Below, in pieces: positions 26,604 to 35,694 of a stretch of 64,000 bases of DNA. Made by a program: the position numbers and the translations under genes. Each line of letters opens with the position of its first letter. Position 1 is the stretch's first letter. The notes under the pieces are model-generated. The model saw only the letters and a list, made by a program, of their open reading frames with translations, was not told the origin of the DNA and made no database searches. The stretch lies in contig NZ_JAMJPL010000001.1 in the NCBI RefSeq assembly GCF_023555055.1, positions 310,001 to 374,000 of the forward strand. Direction: 5' to 3'. The DNA is from Marinobacter sp. ATCH36 (GTDB lineage Bacteria > Pseudomonadota > Gammaproteobacteria > Pseudomonadales > Oleiphilaceae).

Positions 26604-27176
26604 ATGCTATTGAAGAACGTTTTACCAATTACCGGCTCGGTGATCACCAATCTGAAAGCCACCTGCATCATGGCCCTGGCCCTTCTGGTCACCTTTGCGG
26701 GCAGCCCGGCAACCGCATCGGAATTGCCGATGGGCGCCATGGCTGAAGCACCGGAGGTCAGCGAGGTGCTGGTTCGCAAAGAGGAGCGCCGGCTTTACCT
26801 GCTGTCTGGTGAGCAGGTAGTCCGCAGCTATCGCATCGGGCTCGGTGACAATCCGTCCGGCCACAAGCTTTTCGAGGGGGACAAGCGCACCCCCGAGGGG
26901 GAATACGTGCTGGACTGGCGCAATCCTGACAGCGACTTCTACAAGTCCATCCATATTTCCTATCCGAACAAACAGGATCGCGAACTGGCTTCATCCTGGG
27001 GCCTGGATCCCGGGGGCAGCATCATGATTCACGGCCTGCCAAACGAAGCGGGAGACATGGCATTTGCTTTTCTGGGCCTGGACTGGACGGATGGTTGTAT
27101 TGCCGTCAGTAATGAAGAAATGGACGAAATCTGGCAACTGGTCGCCGACGGAACCCCCATCAGAATCCTTCCCTGA
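26604..27176 (+). CDS. Exported L,D-transpeptidase family protein
   Basis: 190 residues with a long N-terminal signal segment (cleavage probably after ATA near 40). The YkuD fold is complete: IMIHGLP near 141-147 and GLDWTDGCIAVSNEEMDEIW near 158-177, containing the catalytic Cys in DGCIAVS. Enzymes of this family crosslink peptidoglycan at L,D positions or attach lipoproteins to it. The nearby gene at 27406 encodes an Lpp/OprI-like lipoprotein, so attachment of that protein is an attractive but unproved role. The ribosome site is weak. Confidence 0.87.
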   Translation: MLLKNVLPITGSVITNLKATCIMALALLVTFAGSPATASELPMGAMAEAPEVSEVLVRKEERRLYLLSGEQVVRSYRIGLGDNPSGHKLFEGDKRTPEGEYVLDWRNPDSDFYKSIHISYPNKQDRELASSWGLDPGGSIMIHGLPNEAGDMAFAFLGLDWTDGCIAVSNEEMDEIWQLVADGTPIRILP

Positions 27177-27405
27177 CACCACTGGTCCTTCGCCATTCCT
27201 GCATCGTAAACCGTTACGGCAGAATTAAGTTGTTGTCATAACCTGGGAACTTTTACGTATCCTTAGTTAACATTTTCGTGCAGAGTGTTTTACACTGTTT
27301 AACGACGCCGTTAGCAGCTATCGCTATCGGCCCCGATTTGACAGAAAGTCTGCAACAACGACTTCTGGAACGCAGGAAATAAAACGACCAATAAGGGGAT
27401 TTACA

Positions 27406-27687
27406 ATGCGTAAACTGACGATCGCAGGGTTTGCACTGGCCACCGCACTGACAGCAGGTTGTGCGACTAACGACCAGGGCGCTATCGATGAAGCAAATGC
27501 AAACGCTTCTTCCGCCGAGCAAACTGCTGACAATGCACTGAACACCGCTAACAGCGCTTCCAGCGCAGCACGCTCCGCTCAGCGCACAGCTGACGAAGCT
27601 CTGGCCGCAGCCAAAGCTGCCCAGAAAGCTGCTGACGAAGCCAACGAGCGCGCCAAGCGCATGCTCGAGCGTGCCAGCCAGAAGTAA
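27406..27687 (+). CDS. Lpp/OprI-type outer-membrane lipoprotein
   Basis: 93 residues with GGGGAT before the ATG. The lipobox LTAGC places the acylated Cys at residue 19. The remainder is an Ala-rich heptad-like coiled coil (about 28-85) and the protein ends in Lys, the residue linked to peptidoglycan in Lpp. OprI of Pseudomonas has the same size and composition. It should trimerise and tie the outer membrane to the wall. A strong terminator follows. Confidence 0.87.
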   Translation: MRKLTIAGFALATALTAGCATNDQGAIDEANANASSAEQTADNALNTANSASSAARSAQRTADEALAAAKAAQKAADEANERAKRMLERASQK

Positions 27688-27704
27688 GGCTGTTGCGTCA
27701 TGAG

Positions 27705-27730
27705 AAGGCCGGGAAATCCCGGCCTTTTTT
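27705..27730. terminator. Bidirectional Rho-independent terminator
   Basis: A 9-bp perfect stem (AAGGCCGGG/CCCGGCCTT) with an AAAT loop and T-runs on either strand lies between the lipoprotein gene and the convergent slipin gene, serving both. Confidence 0.92.
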
Positions 27731-27750
27731 GTGCCTGAAACTCCACTCCG

Positions 27751-28560
27751 TCATGAATCGTCGTTATCGTTCTTTGGAGCCTCTGGCTCTGGGGAGGTCT
27801 TGGTAGAGGACTTGCCCATAAACGTCGACATCATTTCCAACGGCAGTGGAAACACAATCGTCGAGCTGTTGGTGTTGCTCATATCCGCCAGAGTCTGCAT
27901 GTAGCGCAACTGCATGGCGCCAGAATTCCTGGACATGACTTCCGCGGCCTCAACCAGTTTCTTCGACGCCTGCAATTCGCCCTCGGCATGAATAACTTTG
28001 GCGCGCCGCTCCCGTTCCGCTTCTGCCTGCCGTGCAATGGCACGAATCATCGACTCATTCAGGTCAACATGCTTGATCTCGACATTGGCAACCTTGATAC
28101 CCCACTCTTCGGTCTGGGAGTCAATAATCTCCTGGATGTCGGAATTGAGCTTGTCGCGCTCGGACAGCATCTCGTCCAGATCGTGTTTACCCAGTACCGA
28201 ACGCAGCGTGGTCTGCGCCAGCTGGCTGGTTGCCGAGCCGAAATCCTCTACCCGGATGATAGCACGCTCGGGATCGACCACCCGGAAATACAGCACTGCG
28301 TTGACATGCACCGTGACGTTGTCCTTGGAGATCACGTCCTGGCTGGGCACATCCAGAACGATAACCCGCAGATCCACCCGCACGATCTGTTGTATGCCGG
28401 GGATAACGATGATCAGGCCCGGGCCTTTGACTCCCTGGAAACGGCCCAGAAAAAACACCACACCACGCTCGTATTCCGGCAGGATCTTGATTGCTGCCCC
28501 CAGAATAAGCAGTAGCACCACCGTGGGTGCGATATAGGGAATCAGGTCGGTAATATTCAT
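27751..28560 (-). CDS. Slipin, SPFH/band 7 membrane protein
   Basis: 269 residues: one N-terminal transmembrane helix (7-27), the band 7 start [19 protein letters not shown], and a complete SPFH domain with [21 protein letters not shown] coiled-coil region of [18 protein letters not shown] type follows, with a charged tail. Slipins are stomatin homologues that form large rings in the membrane and are partners of NfeD proteases. The start overlaps the nfeD stop codon (ATGA), so the two are translationally coupled. Confidence 0.9.
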   Translation of the reverse strand: MNITDLIPYIAPTVVLLLILGAAIKILPEYERGVVFFLGRFQGVKGPGLIIVIPGIQQIVRVDLRVIVLDVPSQDVISKDNVTVHVNAVLYFRVVDPERAIIRVEDFGSATSQLAQTTLRSVLGKHDLDEMLSERDKLNSDIQEIIDSQTEEWGIKVANVEIKHVDLNESMIRAIARQAEAERERRAKVIHAEGELQASKKLVEAAEVMSRNSGAMQLRYMQTLADMSNTNSSTIVFPLPLEMMSTFMGKSSTKTSPEPEAPKNDNDDS

Positions 28561-30038
28561 AACGTCTCCTTCGTTGGCTCGGGTTCAACATGGACCGTCA
28601 ACCCCTCAATGCTCGATACATGCAGTCGGTCTCCCGCATTGACAGGCGCCTGGCTCACGGCATTCCAGCGTTCACCGCTCAGGCGGACATGCCCTCTGTA
28701 GTGCCCCTCCTGCTCCCGGAACCCATCAAGCGCTGTCACTTGCTCATGAACGATCTGTTCACTGCCACTGACCGGATGTTTCCGGCGTAAGCCAATAAAA
28801 CGAACGACGGTCCAGAGCGTGAATCCAGCAACGACCAACGCAGTGCCGCCGATCGTGGGCAGGGAAATATCCTGGTGGCTACCATCCATCAGAATGATGG
28901 AACCGGTCACGAAAGCAACAATACCTCCTACCCCTAATATTCCGAAGCTTGGCATGAACGCTTCTCCGACAATAAAGGCAAGCCCCAACAGGATCAGCGC
29001 CAGGCCTGCGTAGTTGACGGAGAGAACCTGGAAGGCAAACAGCGCGAGAATAAGGCAGATGGCGCCAATCACACCCGGGAAGACAGCGCCCGGATTGGAC
29101 AGCTCGAAGATTATGCCGTAGAAGCCGATGATCATCAGAAAATACGCTACGTTCGGGTCAGTGATCACCGACAGCAAACGGGTACGCCAGTCCGGATCAG
29201 CCCTGGTCAGCTGCATATTAGCTGTGGTGAGTGTTTTTTCACCGTCGGCCATTTTTACGGTATGACCGTCGAGCTGCTCCAGCAAACTGGTCATGTTGTC
29301 GGCAACCACATCCACTACCTTCTTTTCCAGAGCCTCCGTAGCTCCCAGATTAACCGCCTCTCTTACCGCCTCTTCGGCCCAGTCGGCGTTACGACCGTGG
29401 CGCTCTGCAAGTCCGCGGATATAGCTGACCGCATCCTCAAGAACTTTGCGCTCCATCGCCGAGCCGCCCCGACGTTTTTCGGAATCAGACTCGCTACCGG
29501 GCGACGCGTCTTCGCTCTCCTGCCCCTCGCTACTGTCCGACCCGGTATCCTCTTCTTGCTGCGGAGACTCTTCAGAGCCTGGCAGGCCACCCATCTGTAC
29601 CGGAGTGGCGGAACCCAGGTGGGTAGCCGGCGCCATGGCGGCCACATGGCTGCCATACAGTATGTAAGTGCCCGCACTGGCTGCACGCGCACCGGCAGGC
29701 GAAACCCAGGTGACCACCGGGACCCGCGACGAGAGGATTTCCTTGATAATGCCGCGCATGGAATCCATCAGGCCACCGGGAGTGTCCATCTGGATAATCA
29801 CCAATTCAGCCCCTTCAGATTCGGCACGGCGAATACCCCGCACCACATAATCCATGGTGGCAGGGCCTATGGCACCGTCGACAGTGAGGACAAGACCGAT
29901 GGGGGAGTCATCTTCCTGTTGTGCGAAGACGGTATGGGTCAGCGAACCCAGGGAAAGAACAAGGCCGAGGAGGAAGGTAGCCAGCCACCATTGCAAGCGG
30001 CTGGACGGAATTGATCGGGTGGCTCGGTTTGCGTTCAT
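28557..30038 (-). CDS. NfeD family membrane serine protease
   Basis: 493 residues from the ATG at 30038, with GGGAGGAG upstream; a GTG one codon earlier is possible. A signal peptide precedes a ClpP-class protease domain ([11 protein letters not shown] near 86 and the nucleophile region [20 protein letters not shown] near 115). An acidic low-complexity insertion follows around 155-195, then four transmembrane helices and a C-terminal OB-fold NfeD domain. Long-form NfeD with an adjacent slipin is a known pair in which the protease cleaves stomatin-like proteins and contributes to membrane quality control. Confidence 0.9.
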   Translation of the reverse strand: MNANRATRSIPSSRLQWWLATFLLGLVLSLGSLTHTVFAQQEDDSPIGLVLTVDGAIGPATMDYVVRGIRRAESEGAELVIIQMDTPGGLMDSMRGIIKEILSSRVPVVTWVSPAGARAASAGTYILYGSHVAAMAPATHLGSATPVQMGGLPGSEESPQQEEDTGSDSSEGQESEDASPGSESDSEKRRGGSAMERKVLEDAVSYIRGLAERHGRNADWAEEAVREAVNLGATEALEKKVVDVVADNMTSLLEQLDGHTVKMADGEKTLTTANMQLTRADPDWRTRLLSVITDPNVAYFLMIIGFYGIIFELSNPGAVFPGVIGAICLILALFAFQVLSVNYAGLALILLGLAFIVGEAFMPSFGILGVGGIVAFVTGSIILMDGSHQDISLPTIGGTALVVAGFTLWTVVRFIGLRRKHPVSGSEQIVHEQVTALDGFREQEGHYRGHVRLSGERWNAVSQAPVNAGDRLHVSSIEGLTVHVEPEPTKETL

Positions 30039-30175
30039 CACTCCTCCCGAATCCGCTCAACGGATCAGAACAGGCGGGCCAGGGCCACGATAAAAGGCGC
30101 ACGATTCACTTTTTCACTTACTCTAGTACGAATATAGTCGGGATAAGGGTCACACACACGTATCGGCGGCAGTGA

Positions 30176-31243
30176 TCAGAACCATAGACGCTGTTCTCTG
30201 CCGTTGTTTTCGTCAGGGGTGTTTCGCAGCGGCTCGGTACCTTCATTGGCTACCCGGGTAACCTGCTCACCAATCATCCGTGGTAGTCCGTCAGCCTGGT
30301 CCACGGCAAGCTCAATGGCCATACGCTTAACTTCCACGCCGGGCATTTTGCTGCGGAAACCTTCAACAGCGTTTGAAACTTCGCGCCAAAGCTTCTCACG
30401 GTCCTGCTCGCTGTAGTCCTCTTTTGGCCGGTGTACTTCCAACCACACTTCATTACCTTTCATACCAATCTTTACCGGCTCCCTGATGACCCGCACTGGC
30501 GTACCCTTGCTGACTTGATACACAAACCGGGATATATCCTCGTTATACATGCGGAAACATCCGTGGCTGACCTGCATTCCAACTCCGAACAGCTTGTTGG
30601 TACCGTGAATCAGGTAACCTTTTTCGCTCAGCATCAGCGCATGGGTTCCGAGGGGATTGTTTGGCCCCGGGGGAATCATTCTTGGCAGATAATCTCCTGA
30701 CGCCTCGTACTCAGCGCGGATACTCGCAGGCGGATACCAGGCAGGCGACTCCAGAGGCATAGTCACTTTGGCATCAGTGAGCGGCGAAGGATTATCCTCT
30801 GTGCCAACACCTACCGGGTACACCTGAACACCGTTCTCGGTAAAGTAGTACAAACGATACTCGGCCAGATTGATGACAATACCTTCTCGCTCCACGTCGG
30901 GTAACACATAGTGACGGGGTACGGTAATGCGGGTACCTTCACCAGGAAGCCAGGGGTCCACCCCCGGATTGGCTTTCACCAGCTCAAGATAGCCCAGGCT
31001 ATCGCGATTACCGATCGCAGCGAACGTATCTTCATAGCGGGTCGAGATTACCGACAGCTGCCCGGCCAGATCACCCTCGATATCGAATGTCGGTACGCGG
31101 GGCTTATTGGAGATCTCATCCTCGGAGTTTTCGCCACTGAGCTCTTCACCCGCAGCCTGTCGCTCGGATTCCGCCTGTAGTGAGGGGGCCAGCACCAGTG
31201 CGAGCCAGAAGACGATGAAGCCAGTGAACTGTTTACAAACCAT
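30176..31243 (-). CDS. L,D-transpeptidase with LysM-like region
   Basis: 355 residues from the ATG at 31243, which begins the signal peptide (FTGFIVFWLALVLAPSLQA); a longer frame to 31396 adds residues unlike a signal sequence. A LysM-like segment (about 80-110: YEDTFAAIGNRDSLGYLELV, PGEGTRITVP) precedes a YkuD domain with YLIHGTN and the catalytic motif MQVSHGCFRMY. This matches the ErfK/YbiS/YcfS enzymes that attach Lpp to peptidoglycan or form L,D crosslinks. The C-terminal 80 residues are charged. Two such enzymes and an Lpp-like protein within 5 kb point to cell-envelope anchoring. Confidence 0.88.
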   Translation of the reverse strand: MVCKQFTGFIVFWLALVLAPSLQAESERQAAGEELSGENSEDEISNKPRVPTFDIEGDLAGQLSVISTRYEDTFAAIGNRDSLGYLELVKANPGVDPWLPGEGTRITVPRHYVLPDVEREGIVINLAEYRLYYFTENGVQVYPVGVGTEDNPSPLTDAKVTMPLESPAWYPPASIRAEYEASGDYLPRMIPPGPNNPLGTHALMLSEKGYLIHGTNKLFGVGMQVSHGCFRMYNEDISRFVYQVSKGTPVRVIREPVKIGMKGNEVWLEVHRPKEDYSEQDREKLWREVSNAVEGFRSKMPGVEVKRMAIELAVDQADGLPRMIGEQVTRVANEGTEPLRNTPDENNGREQRLWF

Positions 31244-31290
31244 AAGTTTCAAATCCGGTATCCGGCATTTCAGGTTGCTGACACGCCGGG

Positions 31291-31860
31291 TCAAACCGAC
31301 ATCAGGGCTGTCCACAAAGTAACAATTGCCAGAATCAGGAACAGAATGCTTGCCCCGATCCGGGCCGTCGCCAGTGGCAGCCGATCCATAAGCCATTTAC
31401 CAGCCATGATAACCGGTATATTGGCTAAAAGCATACCAACTGTGGTTCCCAGAATAACCCAGAAGGTCTCGGTATACCGGGCCGCCAGAACCACAGTCGC
31501 TATCTGGGTTTTGTCACCAATTTCCGCCAGGAAAAACATGATGGTCGTCGCCATGAAAGCACCCATGCCGAGAAAGGCGGAGTCTTCGCTGCCATCCTTG
31601 TCCGGAATCAGTAACCACAGGGCAATAGCCACAAAGCTGACAGCCAGGATCCAGGGTAACCAGGTTTTCGGTATCCACTGTGCTATCCAGGCGCCCAAAA
31701 AAGCCGACAGGGCATGATTGAGTATGGTGGCAACAAAGATGCCCAGGATGATGGGCAGGCGTCTGGCGTAGCGGGCGACCAGGAATAACGAGAGTAACTG
31801 GGTCTTGTCGCCGATTTCTGCAATGGCAACCGCCACGGTTGAGGCAAGAAAAGCGTCCAT
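31291..31860 (-). CDS. TMEM165/GDT1 family manganese exporter
   Basis: 189 residues from the ATG at 31860, preceded by CGGAG; an in-frame ATG at 31881 lies inside the riboswitch hairpin and is less likely. The protein has six hydrophobic segments in two halves, each with the family's EIGDKTQ signature (about residues 15-21 and 103-109), which forms the ion path. UPF0016/GDT1 members export Mn(II) or Ca(II). The upstream yybP-ykoY manganese riboswitch supports Mn(II) as the substrate. Confidence 0.9.
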   Translation of the reverse strand: MDAFLASTVAVAIAEIGDKTQLLSLFLVARYARRLPIILGIFVATILNHALSAFLGAWIAQWIPKTWLPWILAVSFVAIALWLLIPDKDGSEDSAFLGMGAFMATTIMFFLAEIGDKTQIATVVLAARYTETFWVILGTTVGMLLANIPVIMAGKWLMDRLPLATARIGASILFLILAIVTLWTALMSV

Positions 31861-31866
31861 GAAAAA

Positions 31867-32062
31867 CTCCGGGGCGGACATTCAGACATGAGGCAGCTCA
31901 CCGTCCGCCCAATGGAGGTGAAACTGCCTCAGGTCTTGCCAGTTCCACCGCTGTCCGGGTGAAACATGATAGCCACGGAGATTGAGCTCCAAGTGTGTTG
32001 ACTACCATCCGCGCCATCAAAACCGACCGGCACGGAGGCTACTCCCCTGAAGAGTGCGGAAA
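31867..32062 (-). ncRNA. yybP-ykoY manganese riboswitch
   Basis: The transcript upstream of the TMEM165 gene contains TTCAGGGGAGTAGCCTCC (around 32053-32036), the conserved GGGGAGUAGC loop of the yybP-ykoY family that binds Mn(II). Downstream, two hairpins compete. TGAGGCAG/CTGCCTCA (31931-31924 with 31896-31889) is one. CTCC plus GGGCGGAC pairing with GTCCGCCC and GGAG (31917-31903 with 31879-31867) is the other. The second would hide the GGAG ribosome site and is followed by TTTTT, so it can act on translation or termination. Mn(II) binding is expected to favour expression. The limits are approximate. Confidence 0.8.
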
Positions 32063-32090
32063 TCTTAATCAATTGCTTCGGGAATGACAA

Positions 32091-33482
32091 CTATACGCGC
32101 ATTTTCCATACTGGAATCGCGGCCACCGCCACGAAAACTGCCACCAGCCACCAGGCGGAATGAAAGGCGTCGATAGTAGGTATGCCGCCACTATGATCGC
32201 CAAACTCAATGGTCAGCGCCACAATGTTCACGCCAAAGGCGCCACCGAGCTGGCGCGTGAAGTTGATCGTGCTGGAACCGGCGCCCAGCTGTTCCGGTGC
32301 CAAGGGGTTCAGGGCACCCGTGGATAGAGCCGGCAGCATAAAGCCGATACCGATACGTCCCAGCACTGTCCACAGGGCCAGCCAACCAAAGGCCAGCTGC
32401 AGATCCGAAAGCGCGAACAGAATGGCGGAGGCGGCAAACAGGATAATTCCGAAAATAACCAGTTTACGGGCACTCAAACGATCCGCCAGTCGACCGGCCA
32501 GGGGAAAGGTCATACCCAGTACAATGCCCGCGGGCAGCATCAGCAGGCCAGCCTGGGTTGCGGAAAAGCCGAGGGACGTCTGGACAAACAGCGGTACAAG
32601 ATAAGTGGAGCCAAACAGCGCAAGCCCCAGAGCCATGGCCCCCAGATTGGCATATACAAAACTGGGACTTCGCAAAAGGCCAATATTGACCAATGGATAT
32701 CGGGCTTTGCGTTCACGGACCACGAACAGGAACAGGAGGAAGAGCGCCATGACACCTTCAACCAGAATCCGTCCTTCCTGTCCGCTGAACTGTTGCAGCC
32801 GGTTCAGGGCATCCAGGGACAACCCGATAGTGGCGCCCAGCAACGCCAGCCCGGGCAGGTCAAACCGGTAAGGTAGCGGGCGGGAAACCGGAACCGGAAG
32901 AAAACGCCAGGCCATGAACACGCCGGCCAGGGTAACTGGTACTGGCGCAAACATAACGAAGCGCCAATCCAGCTGGTCCACCAGAAAGCCGCCCAATACC
33001 GGCCCCAAGGCAGGGGCCAGAATGACGCCCATGCCATAGATGCCCATAGCCTGGCCGCGCCGGTTGCGCGGGAAGATCCGGAACACCAGATACATGCCCA
33101 TGGGCTGCATCAGCCCTGCCATGGCGCCCTGTCCGATACGGGCCGCGATCAGTTGTTCCGGTGAAGATGCAAAACCGCCCAGCAGGGATATCAGCGTAAA
33201 CAGGAGCATGGCCGTAGCCAGGGTCTTGCGAACGCCAAAATGGTCGAGCAGCCATGACGACGCCAGCATGGTGGTCGTCATGGCTGCGATAAATCCGGTG
33301 GCCAGCCAGTGAACCTGACCCTGGCGAATACCGAATTCCAGCATGATGTCGTGAAGGGCAACGTTTACCACGGTCGCACTCAGCACGGTTGCCATGGTGC
33401 CCAACATCACCGTGGCCACGGCAAGCCAGCGCCAGCGTTCACCGTATCGGGCTTTCAGGCCCTCAACCGTGTTATCACTCAG
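32091..33482 (-). CDS. DHA2-type MFS drug transporter, probable CTG start
   Basis: About 463 residues if translation starts at CTG 33482, where GGAGG lies nine bases upstream and the first codons read SDNTVEGLKARYGERW. The first ATG/GTG alternative is GTG at 33419, which would remove 21 residues and has no ribosome site. Fourteen hydrophobic segments and motif A-like LLDHFGVRK, with the second-half PLAGRLADRLSARK, identify an EmrB/QacA family proton-coupled exporter. It is preceded on the same strand by a MarR gene 30 bp away, the common regulator-pump arrangement. Confidence 0.85.
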   Translation of the reverse strand: MSDNTVEGLKARYGERWRWLAVATVMLGTMATVLSATVVNVALHDIMLEFGIRQGQVHWLATGFIAAMTTTMLASSWLLDHFGVRKTLATAMLLFTLISLLGGFASSPEQLIAARIGQGAMAGLMQPMGMYLVFRIFPRNRRGQAMGIYGMGVILAPALGPVLGGFLVDQLDWRFVMFAPVPVTLAGVFMAWRFLPVPVSRPLPYRFDLPGLALLGATIGLSLDALNRLQQFSGQEGRILVEGVMALFLLFLFVVRERKARYPLVNIGLLRSPSFVYANLGAMALGLALFGSTYLVPLFVQTSLGFSATQAGLLMLPAGIVLGMTFPLAGRLADRLSARKLVIFGIILFAASAILFALSDLQLAFGWLALWTVLGRIGIGFMLPALSTGALNPLAPEQLGAGSSTINFTRQLGGAFGVNIVALTIEFGDHSGGIPTIDAFHSAWWLVAVFVAVAAIPVWKMRV

Positions 33483-33512
33483 ATCGACAAACCTCCAACC
33501 GGACAGACACGG

Positions 33513-33938
33513 TTATTTCTGGCGCTCGGCGTTATCCATGATCTTGTGGAAGACTGCCACCGCACTCTCGATGTCCTCGTCACTGATGCCTTCCAGCATT
33601 TCATCACGCAGCTTCGCGGCTCGTTCCGTCAGCACATTCATGAACTCTGTGCCGTCGGGTGTCAGGTGGAGGCGGCGGGCACGACGGTCATTCGGGCAGG
33701 GCCGGCGCTCAATCAGACCCTGCTGTTCAAGGCTGTCCAGCAACCGCACCAGAGTCGGGTTCTCTATAGCCATCAGGCGAGCGAGTTCGCGCTGGGTCAA
33801 GCCTTCCCCGCCTTTTTGCAGGTAGACCATCGTGGTCCAGCGAGCCTGGGTCACACCCAGGTCTTTAAGGCGCTCGTCCAGCAACTTGCGCCAGCGCCGG
33901 GTTACTCTGGCGACGGCAAAGGGAAACTGATCTCTCAT
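33513..33938 (-). CDS. MarR family regulator
   Basis: 141 residues. The winged helix-turn-helix is clear: LTQRELARLMAIENPTLVRLLDSLEQQGLIERR (about 47-79) followed by the wing PNDRRARRLHLTPDG. A dimer helix region closes the protein. It sits directly upstream of the DHA2 exporter and probably represses both genes; a TGCAAC-N8-GTTGCA dyad lies about 50 bases before its start. Confidence 0.9.
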   Translation of the reverse strand: MRDQFPFAVARVTRRWRKLLDERLKDLGVTQARWTTMVYLQKGGEGLTQRELARLMAIENPTLVRLLDSLEQQGLIERRPCPNDRRARRLHLTPDGTEFMNVLTERAAKLRDEMLEGISDEDIESAVAVFHKIMDNAERQK

Positions 33939-33986
33939 GGTCCGAAACTCCGGTAAAGGATATCAACAACTTACAATTATAACGAA

Positions 33987-34006
33987 TGCAACTGCTGAAC
34001 GTTGCA
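33987..34006. promoter_or_regulatory. Candidate MarR operator
   Basis: TGCAAC and GTTGCA form a perfect 6-bp inverted repeat with an 8-base spacer, in the region before the MarR-exporter unit. MarR dimers bind 16-20 bp dyads of this size close to their own promoters. Only the position and symmetry support the call. Confidence 0.4.
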
Positions 34007-34102
34007 GTAATGAATAGCGTCACCAATAGTAAGCTAACCATTGACATAAAAACAGATATGCAAGGCAAAACAGAATCGGGGAAAACCGAGAGATTGAAAT
34101 GA

Positions 34103-35389
34103 TCAGCCGGTTTGGCGCAGCTCTTCTTCCTTCATCTCCACCACTTCCGGTGACTCCTGAAACTCCTCGTTGCGCGGATCCATTTCCGTCAGTACCGCAG
34201 AGGTCTCGGGCATGGCAGGGATAAAGTGCTCCTGATCGGCCACCAGCACGTCTTCGGTATGGCTAATGCGATAACTGGTAAGCACTGCCAGCAACGCCAG
34301 GAATCCGGCATTACCGAAGAACAGGCCTTTGGGGCCAAGCACGGCTACCAGTTCTGCCATTACAACAGGACCAATAACGCTGCCCACGCCATAGCTCAGC
34401 AGCAGCGTTGCGCTGGCGGAGACAATACGGCTGCTTTCCATCCGGTCGTTGGTAATGGCCACTGCGATCGGATAGAGCGTGGCGGACAGTCCGGTAAACA
34501 GGCCCACCATCAGGGTCAACAACCACATGTGTTCAGCACCGTAAACACCCACGGTTACCGCTGAAAGGCCTGCCATCACTGCCACCCAGAACATCACACG
34601 GCGGCGATCAAAACGGTCACAGACGAGGCCCAGGGGCCATGCCAGAATCATGGCTGCAACGATCGCGCTGGCCATAAAGGTCGAGACCCGGCTGACCTCC
34701 AGGCCGACAAGGGTGGCGTAAACCGGACCCAACGCATAAAAGGAGCCGATCATCACACCACAGATCAGCGCTCCGGACACACCTGTAAAGGACTCCCGGG
34801 CGAGCGTAAAAAATGACAGGCGTTTATGCTGCTCTATTACCGGAGCATCCATCCGTGTCAGGGACAACGGCACCAGCGCCAGCGTCAATAGCACCGCTGC
34901 CAGCGAAAACGGAATGAACGAGGCAGGCTCACCCACATTGATCAGCAACTGGCCACCGGCCGCGGAAAGATAGAAAACAATCTGATAGATCGCGAACAAC
35001 GCACCACGGTTGGCATTGGTTGCACGGCTGCTGAACCAGCTTTCGATGACCACCAGAACACCGGCCACACTGAAACCGGAAAGCGCACGCAACAGGGCCC
35101 AGAACAGTTCCGACACCGCCATGGGATATAGCAATGCGCACACCGCGGCCATGGCGGCAAACACTGCGAACGCACGAATATGTCCGACACGGCCAATGAT
35201 GTGGTGCACGTACAACGTGCCCAGCACAAAACCAATGGAATAACACACCAGAATCCAACCAATGATATCCGGCGATACCGCCTCGATACTCAGACGGACA
35301 CCCAATAGAGTCATCAAAAAGGCATTACCACTGACCAGCAGGACTATACTGAGAATAAGGGCTGAAAGTGAGGTGACCATGCGGGTCAT
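34103..35389 (-). CDS. MFS transporter, YcaD-like
   Basis: 428 residues with twelve hydrophobic segments. The N-terminal half has YSIGFVLGTLYVHHIIGRVGHIRAFAVFAA, typical of the YcaD subgroup of sugar-type MFS carriers; the second half contains WPLGLVCDRFDRRRVMF. The last 50 residues are a charged cytoplasmic tail. The substrate is unknown. It is separated from the MarR gene by about 165 bases on the same strand. Confidence 0.85.
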   Translation of the reverse strand: MTRMVTSLSALILSIVLLVSGNAFLMTLLGVRLSIEAVSPDIIGWILVCYSIGFVLGTLYVHHIIGRVGHIRAFAVFAAMAAVCALLYPMAVSELFWALLRALSGFSVAGVLVVIESWFSSRATNANRGALFAIYQIVFYLSAAGGQLLINVGEPASFIPFSLAAVLLTLALVPLSLTRMDAPVIEQHKRLSFFTLARESFTGVSGALICGVMIGSFYALGPVYATLVGLEVSRVSTFMASAIVAAMILAWPLGLVCDRFDRRRVMFWVAVMAGLSAVTVGVYGAEHMWLLTLMVGLFTGLSATLYPIAVAITNDRMESSRIVSASATLLLSYGVGSVIGPVVMAELVAVLGPKGLFFGNAGFLALLAVLTSYRISHTEDVLVADQEHFIPAMPETSAVLTEMDPRNEEFQESPEVVEMKEEELRQTG

Positions 35390-35694
35390 CAGACTGGCTC
35401 CGGCGTATTGGCAAAAAGATGGAAAAGCAGTGTGTGAAAAAATAGCAGCAATACCGGAACATTGCCGAAAACGAATTAAAGCAGGGCCTTGCGAACTGCA
35501 CCACTACGCATTTGCCGAAGTTTTGAAACGACTTGTAGCGCTGCAGCCATCGGATTTAACATTATTTTACATTAAGGTGACGTAACACACGCAGACGGCC
35601 CGAGGGGTTAACATGAGGCAGCTATTAATACTGGCCATTTTAAACCACGAGTCTCTCAACTCATGCAATCCACACTAACCATGAGCGCCTGGTT
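35390..35694. other. Divergent intergenic region, 305 bp
   Basis: This stretch holds the promoters of the divergent MFS gene and WYL regulator. It is AT-rich near 35550-35590 (TTTAACATTATTTTACATT), a plausible promoter or operator core for the WYL protein. No gene or clear terminator is seen. Confidence 0.4.

Noticed and set aside
35390..35694. Search for defence genes beside the BrxR/CapW-like regulator
   Set aside because: Neighbours are an MFS transporter and a secreted nuclease; no BREX, CBASS or restriction gene is present in the window, so no defence island is called.
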